A DNA stretch of 64,000 nucleotides. Source: Bacteroides fragilis (GTDB taxonomy: Bacteria > Bacteroidota > Bacteroidia > Bacteroidales > Bacteroidaceae). Below the pieces are notes generated by a model, which was not told where the DNA came from, did not search any database, and was given only the letters and a program-made list of their open reading frames with translations. Where the stretch lies: the NCBI RefSeq assembly GCF_019583405.1, contig NZ_SZUU01000012.1:1-64000 (forward strand), written 5' to 3'. The position numbers and the translations under genes were made by a program. Each line of letters starts with the position of its first letter. Positions within the stretch are counted from its first letter, which is position 1. Below are positions 16,450-25,760 of the stretch, piece after piece.

Positions 16450-19206
16450 TCAGTTAGCCACCATTGCCTCTGTCGGAGTGACCCCATAAAGTGTACGGAA
16501 ACATTTAGTGAAATAGGCGGGCGAAGTAAAACCGGTCATATAAGCTATCTCACTGATATTGTACTGCCGGGCTTTAAGCAAAAGCATTGCTTTATTGAGC
16601 CGGTAATTCCTCAGGTAATCAGTGGGTGAAACCCCGAACAGTGTTTTCATCTTCCGGTAAAGGTGCACCCTCGACAATCCCAAATGTTCACTCAAGTCTT
16701 CGATGCTGAAATCGGAGTTTTCATATTGCGTGTCGACAATGCTCAGCAGCTTGTCCCTGAACAACTCGTCTACCTTCATCAGTTTGCATACCTCCACATT
16801 GTCCATCGTACCGGCCCGGAGATTCTTCATATAAGCTTCCTTCATCTTTTGCCGTTCCGAAATCATGTTGATGATACGTATTTTCAGGAAGTCGATGTTG
16901 AAAGGTTTGGGAATATACTCGTCCGCCCCTTCGGCAATGCCGTAAATGCGCTGGCTGTCTTCGGACAAAGCAGTCAGAAGTATGATAGGAATATGGCTGA
17001 AAGCAAGATCGTTCTTCACCCGGTTAACCAACTGGAAACCATTCATACCAGGCATCAGCACGTCACTCAGAATCAGGTGGAAAGCGACATCCTTCCCCAA
17101 CAGATCCAACGCTTCATTGCCATTACCCGCCACTTCGACCCGGAAATTGTCGGACAGCTCCTTCCGCAGGCTGTATCGCACATCGGGGTCGTCTTCCACC
17201 ACCAGAATATGATAATCGTAGGTCGTGGACAGCATTTCATTCACTATCGTCGTATCCACTTCCATGTCATGATAACTCAGATTGAAACGGTCGGTCTCTT
17301 CCAGTATATATTCGTGGGTATAATGGGATATGGCCTTATAAAGCCTGACGCTGAACAAGGTATATTCTCCGGGCTGGCTCTCTACACGAATTTCACCGTC
17401 ATGCAAATCGACGTATTCTTTCGAAAGATTAAGTCCGATGCCGAAACCTGCCGTACCGAATGTTTTATTACCGGTATAAAACCGCTCGAAGAGATGCTCC
17501 ATGCTCTCTTTTGAAATTCCCCGCCCGTGGTCCTCCACTTCCACCAGAACAGTTTCCGCCTCATCGGTAATCCTGACGGAAATATCCCCGCCTCCATCCG
17601 AATATTTAAAAGCATTCGAAATGATATTCACCAATACCTGCTCTATCTTATTGACATCGATATGGATATTCAGCTCGTCGATGTTGGTGCGGAACTGATA
17701 ATGAATCTGCTTCTCCTGAGCAATACCGGTAAAGTAGTCGAAGACTTCTCTGACCATTCCTATCAGATCTACCTGACGCAGAATCAGTTTCATCTTGTCG
17801 TTGTCAATCCTGCGAAAATCGAGTATCTGGTTGACAATCCGGTAGAGCCGGTCTACGTTCCGCTTCATCAAAGCCACATCTTCCTGAATAGAAGGATCGA
17901 GCCTGGAGTTTTTAATCAGTTTGTTTACCGGCCCCAGTATTAACGTAAGGGGAGTACGGATTTCGTGGGAGATATTGGTAAAGAACTGCAATTTCTGGTT
18001 CGAGATGTTTTCTATCTGGTTATTCTTGACCGCCAGTTCCTCCTTCTGCGCCTCTACAAGCTGGTTTTTATCATACAGTTCTTTGTTTTTGTTCTTGATA
18101 CGGAGATTCATGTACATGACATATCCCAACAAAGGGATAATGAGTAACATCAATGCCAGGATCAGTATGGTGGAGTTGCGCAGGAACTTGAAACGAGACA
18201 GCAGATTGTCTTCTTCCTGCTTCTGGCGGTTGATCCGCTTCTGGTAATGATTCAGTTGTTCGGACTGTGCCAGAATGGTTTTTGCGTTTCCCCGGTTAAT
18301 GATAGCGGTATTCAATACGTAGTTTTTCTTCACCTTCTCGCCATTGATAATGGCCATAGCCACCTGAATGGAGATAGCTCCTCCGGTAGGATACTGAAAA
18401 GAGGCTTCCAATTTCTCGTCGGCTACAGCCTGCAATCCGGCTCCATCACCATATACTCCGTCGATACCTATAAACCGGATACGTCTGCCGGACACGGAGT
18501 CACGCTTCATAATGACATCACGTGCAGCAAGAGCCATCACATCATTATGGGCATACACCAAGTCGATATCTGTAAAAGCAGGCAGCTTGCTGACGGCATC
18601 GTAAGCACTGTTATAGTGCCACTTACCAAAAACCTGGGTCACCCGGAAGTTTTTGTCGCTGCGGAGATGGTCAATAAACCCGTCATGGCGTTCCATGGCG
18701 GGCGAAGAGCCTTCCAGTCCCCATATTTCAAGTATTTGGGAATTGGGAGAAAGTTGTCCGTTGATATATTCGCCGATGGCGGAACCGATGTTGTAATTAT
18801 TGGCGCCGATAGAAACCGTATATTCATCCGACTGTATCTTACGGTCGTGGATAATGGTAGGAATGCCTTTCCGGTAGGCTTCCACTGCCACGTCGGTAAT
18901 GGGAACAGCTTCGTTGGGTGAAATGATAAGCACATCCACATTCTGGGAAATCAGTTTGCGGATCTGGGCTACTTGCCGGCTGCTGTTATCCATTGCATTA
19001 TATACTACCAACTCCACGTTGCGGTAATTGGAGGCCTCAATCTGCATTTCGAGCAATACGGCTTCGCGCCAGGAATCGGAAGTGCACTGAGAAAAACCTA
19101 TAACATATTTTCTGTCCGCCTCTTCCTTCCGTTGGCAAGAAGACAGGAATACGAACAGGCCTGCAAAAAGCAAAATGCCGAACCGAAATAGATTTGTGTT
19201 TTTCAT
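16450..19206 (-). CDS. Hybrid two-component sensor/response regulator with sugar-binding periplasmic domain (BT1754-like)
   Basis: A 918-residue one-protein phosphorelay. After an N-terminal hydrophobic segment (lipobox-like LSSC24) comes a type-1 periplasmic binding domain (about 33-312, YVIGFSQCTSDSWR to ANNYNIGSAIGEYI). A transmembrane helix follows (about 345-367), then a linker coil, HisKA with phospho-acceptor H414 in FFTNISHEIRTPL, HATPase (N531, DHGRG 559-563, GFGIGL 587-592), a receiver domain with D715 in LILSDVLMPG, and a C-terminal AraC HTH (about 820-915). The architecture with a LacI-like sugar sensor is that of B. thetaiotaomicron BT1754, which binds fructose and controls fructan genes. 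Encoded downstream of GH32 on the same strand (79-nt gap). Likely target sites are the matched motifs at 11249 and 21021. Confidence 0.93.
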   Translation of the reverse strand: MKNTNLFRFGILLFAGLFVFLSSCQRKEEADRKYVIGFSQCTSDSWREAVLLEMQIEASNYRNVELVVYNAMDNSSRQVAQIRKLISQNVDVLIISPNEAVPITDVAVEAYRKGIPTIIHDRKIQSDEYTVSIGANNYNIGSAIGEYINGQLSPNSQILEIWGLEGSSPAMERHDGFIDHLRSDKNFRVTQVFGKWHYNSAYDAVSKLPAFTDIDLVYAHNDVMALAARDVIMKRDSVSGRRIRFIGIDGVYGDGAGLQAVADEKLEASFQYPTGGAISIQVAMAIINGEKVKKNYVLNTAIINRGNAKTILAQSEQLNHYQKRINRQKQEEDNLLSRFKFLRNSTILILALMLLIIPLLGYVMYMNLRIKNKNKELYDKNQLVEAQKEELAVKNNQIENISNQKLQFFTNISHEIRTPLTLILGPVNKLIKNSRLDPSIQEDVALMKRNVDRLYRIVNQILDFRRIDNDKMKLILRQVDLIGMVREVFDYFTGIAQEKQIHYQFRTNIDELNIHIDVNKIEQVLVNIISNAFKYSDGGGDISVRITDEAETVLVEVEDHGRGISKESMEHLFERFYTGNKTFGTAGFGIGLNLSKEYVDLHDGEIRVESQPGEYTLFSVRLYKAISHYTHEYILEETDRFNLSYHDMEVDTTIVNEMLSTTYDYHILVVEDDPDVRYSLRKELSDNFRVEVAGNGNEALDLLGKDVAFHLILSDVLMPGMNGFQLVNRVKNDLAFSHIPIILLTALSEDSQRIYGIAEGADEYIPKPFNIDFLKIRIINMISERQKMKEAYMKNLRAGTMDNVEVCKLMKVDELFRDKLLSIVDTQYENSDFSIEDLSEHLGLSRVHLYRKMKTLFGVSPTDYLRNYRLNKAMLLLKARQYNISEIAYMTGFTSPAYFTKCFRTLYGVTPTEAMVAN

Positions 19207-19285
19207 GCTGTGTTCTCCTTAGTAATACGTATATAAGACATCCTGAAGCAAAGAAACAGGACGCCTTATCAAAAGAAAATGTTCG

Positions 19286-20932
19286 TTACCAGATGGATTT
19301 TACCGAGAACACTTCCAAATTCTTGACTTCTATGTTGTTACCCCAGAAGTGAAGTCCTTCGCGATTTCCTTCACGCGGGCTCCGTTTCATCGAATACGAA
19401 TAAGCTCCTCCGTCGATGAAGACTTCGATGGAGGTACGGTCGATGTATATGTCGGCTGTCAGTTCCATACTGGTGCGGTCGTCGGGTGAATAGAACACAC
19501 CGTTTATCAGATTGGAGTTCATGTCATAATCCACCAGAGGCTGTCCGTAAAGATTCAGTCCGGCACTGGTGGCATGTGATAACTTGATGGTAGTCCGTAT
19601 CCGCAAACAGTCTTTATCGGAAAATGATTGCAACCGCCCGTTGGCTGCATCAGAAGTAAGTGATGTCCAGTTTCCTACCGGCCGGAACAGTTGCTCTGCC
19701 TCCCTGACAGGAACACTAAACAAACGGACTCCCTTTGAAGTAGTACGAAGAGTCAGTTCATTGGGCAGCAGCATCATTCCGTTGAACGGCATGCCATCGT
19801 GTGAAATTCGTCCCCAGCCTATCTGGATGCGACGTCCGTCACTGGCAGGCAGGTTGCTATAGGTTTGGGCAGCATACATACTTCCTGTATAATAGTAGTA
19901 CTTACCCGCCTCCGGAGTAAATGTCTGACCATCGAACGATCCCAGCATATAAGTACCCGAGGCTCCGTACATCACCCATTTCGTGTGATTCTTATCTCCG
20001 TCAACCGGCAGTTCAAACAGTTCGGGACATTCCCAGAAACCGGTAACATGGCTCTTGTACTCCCAGTTCTTCAGGTCGGAAGAGTTGTAGATGGAGTGTC
20101 CGTCCCGCTCGTTGAGCACCATCACCCAATGTTTGCCGGGTGCGTACCAGAAAACTTTCGGATCACGTGTGTCTTTACTATTCCATTTTGCCTTTGAGTC
20201 TATCACCGGATTGCCTTCGTATTTGGTAAACGTACGTCCCCGGTCGAGACTGTAGGCAATGCACTGTCGCTGTTTCTCTGGATTATCCACTGTATAGGCG
20301 GCTACCAGTGCCGGCTCTCCCTTTTTATTAAATCCGGCGGTATTATCATAATCGATCACGGCCGAACCGGAGAAGATGGTTCCCAGTTCATCGGGGTGCA
20401 AAGCATCCGGCAGTTCCTCCCAATGTACCAGGTCACGGCTCACGGCATGTCCCCAGGTCATGTTCTCCCATTCCCGTTCGTAAGGATTATGCTGATAGAA
20501 AAGATGGTATTCACCTTCATAGTAAACCAATCCGTTAGGATCGTTAATCCATCCGCGACGGGTAGTGAAGTGAAATTGCGGACGGTTCTTCTCTTTATAC
20601 AGGCTGTCTTGCCCCGCAATCACATCGTCCTGATAGATCTTCTCCAATCCGGCAGACTCTCCTTCATAGCTGATTCGGAGTGTCTTGCCTTTCCAGGAAG
20701 AAACATCGCAAAATACCCAATAATCGGGTTTCCCGTCGGCCAGGCGAATCACGAAGTTACGTTCCGGAGCCCCTTTCACCTCGAATGTCATTTTCTTCCG
20801 GTCCATTTGGTGGGACACGGGAAGGTTGATATACTTCTTCGTAATCTTCAGCGTAACATCGCCGGCAAATGAAGCAAACAGGTTACCGGCAAGCAGCGTT
20901 GCGGCAAGAAATAATTTTGTAGTCAAATGCAT
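19286..20932 (-). CDS. Periplasmic GH32 fructan hydrolase (levanase/inulinase/invertase type)
   Basis: A 548-residue enzyme with a cleavable signal peptide (LFLAATLLAGNLFASFAGD) and no lipobox cysteine, so probably periplasmic. An N-terminal beta domain (about 24-115, DUF4980-like) precedes the five-bladed propeller. All three GH32 catalytic motifs are present: WINDPNG with nucleophile D131, TRDPK with transition-state Asp257, and WECPEL with acid/base E301. The C-terminal beta-sandwich contains DRTSIEVFIDGG, typical of the family. It should release fructose from beta-linked fructans; linkage preference cannot be read from sequence. It is divergent from the TonB receptor gene and upstream of the sensor gene. 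Confidence 0.95.
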   Translation of the reverse strand: MHLTTKLFLAATLLAGNLFASFAGDVTLKITKKYINLPVSHQMDRKKMTFEVKGAPERNFVIRLADGKPDYWVFCDVSSWKGKTLRISYEGESAGLEKIYQDDVIAGQDSLYKEKNRPQFHFTTRRGWINDPNGLVYYEGEYHLFYQHNPYEREWENMTWGHAVSRDLVHWEELPDALHPDELGTIFSGSAVIDYDNTAGFNKKGEPALVAAYTVDNPEKQRQCIAYSLDRGRTFTKYEGNPVIDSKAKWNSKDTRDPKVFWYAPGKHWVMVLNERDGHSIYNSSDLKNWEYKSHVTGFWECPELFELPVDGDKNHTKWVMYGASGTYMLGSFDGQTFTPEAGKYYYYTGSMYAAQTYSNLPASDGRRIQIGWGRISHDGMPFNGMMLLPNELTLRTTSKGVRLFSVPVREAEQLFRPVGNWTSLTSDAANGRLQSFSDKDCLRIRTTIKLSHATSAGLNLYGQPLVDYDMNSNLINGVFYSPDDRTSMELTADIYIDRTSIEVFIDGGAYSYSMKRSPREGNREGLHFWGNNIEVKNLEVFSVKSIW

Positions 20933-20999
20933 AGTTTTATTTTGTTAGTTAATAATGGAAAACCTGAGTGCAATTTTACGCATTTTTTCAGGGATAAGC

Positions 21000-21037
21000 T
21001 ATCACTCAGCGTACAAAACGTATCACTCAAGTTACCC
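21000..21037. promoter_or_regulatory. Direct-repeat operator between GH32 and the TonB receptor
   Basis: TATCACTCA occurs at 21000-21008 and 21021-21029, 21 bp (two helical turns) apart. The second copy continues as AGTTACCC and matches the motif at 11249-11265. The spacing suits binding of an AraC-type regulator to one DNA face. The repeat lies 68-105 bp upstream of the GH32 start and about 85 bp upstream of the receptor's -7 box, so it could serve both genes. Confidence 0.5.
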
Positions 21038-21122
21038 GAAAGAAGCTTTACGGTCATACAGATGTAACATCTTTGTCACCCAGCGTTCAAACAACTGTAA
21101 AAGTGACGAAACTTCCTCCCTC

Positions 21123-21130
21123 TACTTTTG
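21123..21130 (+). promoter_or_regulatory. -7 box of the TonB receptor gene
   Basis: TACTTTTG, an exact TAnnTTTG match, lies 29 nt before the start codon. No -33 TTTG is found 19-21 nt upstream, consistent with a promoter that needs an activator such as the hybrid regulator. Confidence 0.6.
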
Positions 21131-21159
21131 CAACAAATTATTAACGCATACTAACAAAT

Positions 21160-23922
21160 ATGAAACGAATTCTGAAACTGGTATCATTCGTTCTTTTATT
21201 ATCGAACATGGGCGGTCATCTCTACGCCGATGAAAAAGCAAACGTAGTAAAACAAGGTACGATCCGGGGACGTATCATCGACACATCCAAACAGACATTA
21301 CCGGGGGCCTCGATCTACATCGAGAACCTGAAAACAGGAGTAACGAGCGACGTAAACGGTTTTTATACCTTCGCCAATCTCAATCCGGGCACTTACACCG
21401 TAAAAGTAAGCTATGTGGGATATGCTCCCGTAGAAATGAAAATAACGATTCCCGAAGGCAAGACGCTCGAAAGAGATGTCATACTGAATGAAGGGGTCGA
21501 ATTGCAGGAAATTGTAATAGGCGGTGCTTTTCAAGGCCAGCGCCGCGCCATCAACTCACAAAAGAACAGTCTGGGCATCAAGAATGTGGTTTCTGCCGAT
21601 CAGGTAGGCAAGTTTCCGGACTCAAACATCGGAGATGCGCTGAAACGCATCTCGGGTATCAACGTTCAATATGACCAGGGTGAAGCCCGTTTCGGACAGG
21701 TGCGCGGTACATCGGCAGACCTCAGTTCTGTCACGATCAACGGTAACCGCATCCCATCGGCAGAAGGTGATACACGTAACGTGCAGCTTGACCTGATTCC
21801 GGCAGATATGATTCAGACCATCGAAGTCAGCAAAGTCGTAACCTCGGACATGGACGGCGACGCCATCGGAGGATCGATCAATCTGGTCACCAAGAACTCT
21901 CCTTATAAACGTACGCTGACAGCCACAGCCGGTTCCGGCTACAACTGGATCAGCGAAAAGGCACAACTGAACCTGGGATTGACTTACGGCGACCGTTTCT
22001 TTAATGATAAACTGGGAGTCATGCTATCGGCTTCGTATCAAAATGCCCCTTCGGGTTCGTACGATACGGAATTCCTCTGGGAGAAAGACGATAAAGGCAA
22101 TGTATACATCAACGACTATCAGATACGCCAGTATTATGTGACCCGCGAACGCCAGAGCTATTCGGCAGCCCTGGATTGGGACATCAACGAAAACCATAAA
22201 CTGATGTTCAAAGGTATTTTCAATAACCGGAACGACTGGGAAAACCGGTACCGCACTACTCTTAAAGATCTGGACGAAGAAGGCAAAGCAACCGTACGCG
22301 TACAGACTAAAGCCGGCACACCCGACAATCGGAATGCCCGTCTGGAACGCCAGCGCACAATGGACTTCACATTGGGCGGGGAGCATCTGTTCGGACCGCT
22401 ATCTATGGACTGGAACGCCAGTTATGCCCAAGCAACCGAGGAGCGTCCGAACGAGCGTTACATCGACTTTCAGCTCAAGAAACAGCAATTCGATATGGAT
22501 CTGAGTAACGAACGCGAACCATTGGCTACTCCGAAGCCCGGCTCTACAATGACGCTGAACAAGGATTTCGGCCTGAAAGAACTTACCGAACAACAACAAG
22601 ACATCAAAGAAGAAGATCTGAAATTCTCTATGAACTTCAAGCTTCCGTTCCAAAACGGAAACAAACTGAAGTTTGGAGCCAAAGTAGTGCGCAAAACCAA
22701 AGACAAGGAGGTGGATTTCTATGAATATACCCCGAAAGATGAAGATGCATTTATGACCCACAGCCTGCAAAATACGGTAGATCAAACTAACAAAAACTTC
22801 ATGCCGAGTAACAAATACAAGGCAGGTGTTTATGCCAGCAAAGAATATGCAGGCTCACTGGATCTGAACAATCCTTCCTTATTTGACAAAGAACAGGTAC
22901 AGGAAGAACTGGCGGGCAACTTCGAAGCACGCGAGACTGTAAGCTCGGGATACATCCGCTTCGACCAGAAACTCACCGACAACGTGGAGCTGATGACAGG
23001 ACTACGCATTGAGAATACCAGCCTCAGCTATACCGGACGGACGTATGACGATGAAACAGACCAAACCTCAAAGACTGCCCGAGAAACAAACAGTTACATC
23101 AACTTCCTTCCGTCACTCCTTATGAAGTGGAGCATAAATGAAGATTTCAAGGTACGCGGTTCGTTTACCCAGACGCTGTCGCGCCCGAAATATTCCGCCC
23201 TGGTGCCCAGCGTCAACATTAAACGTTCGGATAACGAAGTGACAGTGGGTAATCCCGGCTTGAAACCGACTCTTTCTTATAACTTCGACCTGAGCGCGGA
23301 TTATTACTTCAAGAGTATCGGCCTGGTCAGCGCAGGAGTATTCTACAAAAAGATAGACGATTTCATTGTCAACCAGGTGGCTACGAACTACGAATACAAC
23401 GGCAACCTATACAACCGCTTTATCCAACCCAAGAATGCAGGCAATGCCAATCTGATAGGTATGGAACTCTCTTACCAGCGTGATTTCGGATTTATCGCTC
23501 CTGCCCTGAAATGTGTCGGCTTCTATGGCACGTATACTTTCACCCACTCCCGTGTAGAAGACTTCAACTTCGAAGGACGCGAGAACGAAAAGGACCTGAG
23601 CCTGCCGGGCTCTCCGAAGCATACCGCCAACGCATCACTTTATTTTGAGAAAAGCGGGCTGAATCTCCGCCTGAGTTATAACTTTGCCTCCGCCTTTATT
23701 GACGAGATGGGTGAAGACGCCTTTCACGACCGCTATTATGACCGTGTGAGCTATCTGGACGTAAACGCCGGTTACACTTTTGCAAAACACTACACCCTCT
23801 ATGCCGAAGCAAACAACCTGCTGAATCAGCCGCTCCGCTATTATCAGGGGACAAAAGACCGTACGATGCAGGCGGAATATTATGGCGTAAAGATTAATGC
23901 CGGGTTTAAGATCAACTTCTAA
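21160..23922 (+). CDS. TonB-dependent receptor (non-SusC type)
   Basis: A 920-residue outer-membrane transporter. After a signal peptide comes a carboxypeptidase-regulatory-like domain (GTIRGRIIDTSKQTLPGASIYIENL), a TonB box (LQEIVIGG), the plug (GKFPDSNIGDALKRISGINVQYD, VRGTSADLSSVTINGNRIPS, VVTSDMDGDAIGGSINLVTK) and a 22-strand barrel ending GVKINAGFKINF. The plug motifs with RRAINSQKN resemble the Xanthomonas/Caulobacter-type receptor group rather than SusC, and no SusD follows. An acid phosphatase gene lies downstream, and receptors of this type are often paired with phosphatases or phytases. Its cargo is unknown: a small phosphorylated or sugar ligand is possible. It shares a regulatory region with the divergent GH32 gene. 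Confidence 0.88.
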   Translation: MKRILKLVSFVLLLSNMGGHLYADEKANVVKQGTIRGRIIDTSKQTLPGASIYIENLKTGVTSDVNGFYTFANLNPGTYTVKVSYVGYAPVEMKITIPEGKTLERDVILNEGVELQEIVIGGAFQGQRRAINSQKNSLGIKNVVSADQVGKFPDSNIGDALKRISGINVQYDQGEARFGQVRGTSADLSSVTINGNRIPSAEGDTRNVQLDLIPADMIQTIEVSKVVTSDMDGDAIGGSINLVTKNSPYKRTLTATAGSGYNWISEKAQLNLGLTYGDRFFNDKLGVMLSASYQNAPSGSYDTEFLWEKDDKGNVYINDYQIRQYYVTRERQSYSAALDWDINENHKLMFKGIFNNRNDWENRYRTTLKDLDEEGKATVRVQTKAGTPDNRNARLERQRTMDFTLGGEHLFGPLSMDWNASYAQATEERPNERYIDFQLKKQQFDMDLSNEREPLATPKPGSTMTLNKDFGLKELTEQQQDIKEEDLKFSMNFKLPFQNGNKLKFGAKVVRKTKDKEVDFYEYTPKDEDAFMTHSLQNTVDQTNKNFMPSNKYKAGVYASKEYAGSLDLNNPSLFDKEQVQEELAGNFEARETVSSGYIRFDQKLTDNVELMTGLRIENTSLSYTGRTYDDETDQTSKTARETNSYINFLPSLLMKWSINEDFKVRGSFTQTLSRPKYSALVPSVNIKRSDNEVTVGNPGLKPTLSYNFDLSADYYFKSIGLVSAGVFYKKIDDFIVNQVATNYEYNGNLYNRFIQPKNAGNANLIGMELSYQRDFGFIAPALKCVGFYGTYTFTHSRVEDFNFEGRENEKDLSLPGSPKHTANASLYFEKSGLNLRLSYNFASAFIDEMGEDAFHDRYYDRVSYLDVNAGYTFAKHYTLYAEANNLLNQPLRYYQGTKDRTMQAEYYGVKINAGFKINF

Positions 23923-23944
23923 CCGCCTGTCAGAGGAGGTTTAA

Positions 23945-24006
23945 CCTACGGTGCACCGCTGATTAAAAAACGGTGCACCGTTTCTAAAGGAACAGTGCAC
24001 CGTAGG
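23945..24006. repeat. Three-copy GGTGCACC palindrome cluster
   Basis: CCTACGGTGCAC (23945-23956) and GTGCACCGTAGG (23995-24006) form a 12-bp perfect inverted repeat. A third copy, CGGTGCACCG (23971-23980), which is itself palindromic, lies inside, so alternative hairpins are possible. It sits 22 nt after the receptor stop and 82 nt before the phosphatase start; it could attenuate or terminate, or bind a regulator. There is no clear U-tract. Confidence 0.7.
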
Positions 24007-24088
24007 TCTGAGATTAAAACCGTCTTCTCGCGCCACTGACGAAAAAACGTATTCAATTCATTAATAATCAATATAAAAACTCATATTC

Positions 24089-25021
24089 ATGAAATTAAAA
24101 AACTTACTGATACTGCTGTTTATCTCCATTGCCGCAACCGCTTCGGCCCAGCTCAGGGACTACTCTATGTTTGACAAGAAGTTTAACTTCTACATAGCTA
24201 ACGACCTGGGGCGTAACGGCTACTATGATCAAAAGCCGATTGCCGAATTAATGGGAACTATGGGTGAGGAAATAGGACCGGAATTTGTGCTGGCTGCCGG
24301 AGATGTCCATCACTTCGAAGGAGTACGCAGTGTGAACGACCCGCTCTGGATGACCAACTTTGAACTGATTTACAGTCACCCGGAACTTATGATCGACTGG
24401 TATCCCGTACTGGGAAACCACGAATACCGGGGCAACACACAAGCTGTACTGGACTACAGCGGAGTGAGCCGCCGCTGGACCATGCCTGCCCGTTACTACA
24501 CCAAGACATTCGAAGAAAAAGGAGCCACCGTCCGCATCGCCTGGATAGATACTGCTCCTCTGATCAATAAATACCGTAACGAAACCGAAACTTATCCCGA
24601 TGCCTGCCGGCAGGATATGAACGGACAACTGGCTTGGCTGGATTCTGTGCTGACTGCTGCCAAAGAGGACTGGGTAATCGTTGCCGGCCATCATCCTATC
24701 TATGCCGAAACACCGAAAGACCAGAGTGAACGCGGTGATTTGCAAAAACGGCTCGACCCTATCCTGAGGAAGCATAAGGTAGATATGTACATCTGCGGAC
24801 ACATTCACAACTTCCAGCATATCCGTGTACCGGGCAGTGATACCGACTATATCGTAAACTCTGCCGGATCGCTGGCGCGTAAGGTGAAACCGGTTGAAGG
24901 TACTCAATTCTGTAGTCCCGAACCGGGATTTTCTGTATGTTCTGCCGATAAAAAGGAATTGAATTTACGTATGATCGATAAAAAAGGGAATATACTCTAT
25001 ACAGTGACCCGAAAGAAATAA
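24089..25021 (+). CDS. Secreted metallophosphatase, purple/tartrate-resistant acid phosphatase-like
   Basis: A 310-residue protein with a signal peptide (MKLKNLLILLFISIAATASAQ), probably periplasmic. The calcineurin-like metal-binding motifs appear in order: ANDLGRNGYYDQ (D39 and Tyr region as in purple acid phosphatases), AAGDVHH (D72), VLGNHEY (N110, H111), VAGHHPIY (H201/H202) and ICGHIHN (H238, H240). The order and length fit the single-domain mammalian-type (ACP5-like) acid phosphatases. Gene order suggests that it processes a phosphorylated ligand of the preceding TonB receptor, but this is inference. A strong terminator follows. Confidence 0.85.
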   Translation: MKLKNLLILLFISIAATASAQLRDYSMFDKKFNFYIANDLGRNGYYDQKPIAELMGTMGEEIGPEFVLAAGDVHHFEGVRSVNDPLWMTNFELIYSHPELMIDWYPVLGNHEYRGNTQAVLDYSGVSRRWTMPARYYTKTFEEKGATVRIAWIDTAPLINKYRNETETYPDACRQDMNGQLAWLDSVLTAAKEDWVIVAGHHPIYAETPKDQSERGDLQKRLDPILRKHKVDMYICGHIHNFQHIRVPGSDTDYIVNSAGSLARKVKPVEGTQFCSPEPGFSVCSADKKELNLRMIDKKGNILYTVTRKK

Positions 25022-25051
25022 ATCACTCTCTCTTGAAAAATACACAACTTT

Positions 25052-25094
25052 CAAAGAGCCGGCTTCTTCGCGACGAAAGAGCCGGCTCTGTTTT
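25052..25094 (+). terminator. Terminator after the phosphatase gene
   Basis: AGAGCCGGC (25055-25063) pairs with GCCGGCTCT (25081-25089) around a loop with further CTTCG/CGAAG-type pairing, followed by GTTTTA. Confidence 0.8.
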
Positions 25095-25760
25095 ATGGGA
25101 TACAGGAGCCAATTACGCAAACTGACACTGAGTTTTAATCTTTAGGAATATATAAGATAGAATCAGTCTCTATATCCTCTATAGTAAATCAGAACCTGAA
25201 AGCTCTATAGTACTCCTGCTTCTTCACTCTGCAATGAATCGGAGAACCGACTCTCTGAGAGGCTCTATTTGTCAATATTCAAAAACAAACCAGCAACCTA
25301 TAAAATGTATTCTATAATTACCAAAATCGATTTAAGGGCGTTTACCCTCCGAAAAATTGAGATCACGACGACGATTTTTTGTCATCGAGACGATGTTTTG
25401 TTGAGATCGTGACGACGGTATATCGCCCTCTGGACGACGATTTTCAATTTTCCTGATTTTGTATAAAAAGAAAACCGCTACGGGTAGCGGTTTCTAATGG
25501 TATTATGTCTTGATTTTTACTTATCTTGATTTCTGCCTTTTTTTAGAGGATCTATCCAGATACTGACCAAGCAGGCGGGATTCTTCTTTTTAATCTCCGT
25601 AAAGATAGGAACAATCGTTTGAGAAAGCAAAAAAACAGGGCGAAAACTTATTTCTTACGATAAAAGACATAGAGTGTGCCATAAAGTATTTATTCTTAAT
25701 TAACCGGAAACTTAACCGTTTAAGATTCTCCGTGGTGTGAGTTTTTGACTCATCCGCTTA
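25095..25760. other. 666-bp spacer with GACGACG repeats
   Basis: No gene is supported. At 25357-25440 TTGAGATC occurs twice (25357, 25401) and CGACGACG-like cores three times (25366, about 25410, 25432), inside a GGGCG...CGCCC bracket (25336-25428). On the minus strand an open stretch from 25654 to a stop at 25517 has no ATG; it reads NPACLVSIWIDPLKKGRNQDK at its end and is followed by a hairpin. It could be a remnant or short transcript. Confidence 0.5.
25465..25493 (-). terminator. Minus-strand terminator
   Basis: AAACCGCTA (25472-25480) and TAGCGGTTT (25485-25493) form a 9-bp stem with a CGGG loop. On the minus strand it is followed by TCTTTTTATAC. It lies about 270 nt beyond the mechanosensitive-channel stop, so it may end that mRNA or a separate short minus-strand transcript. 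Confidence 0.75.
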
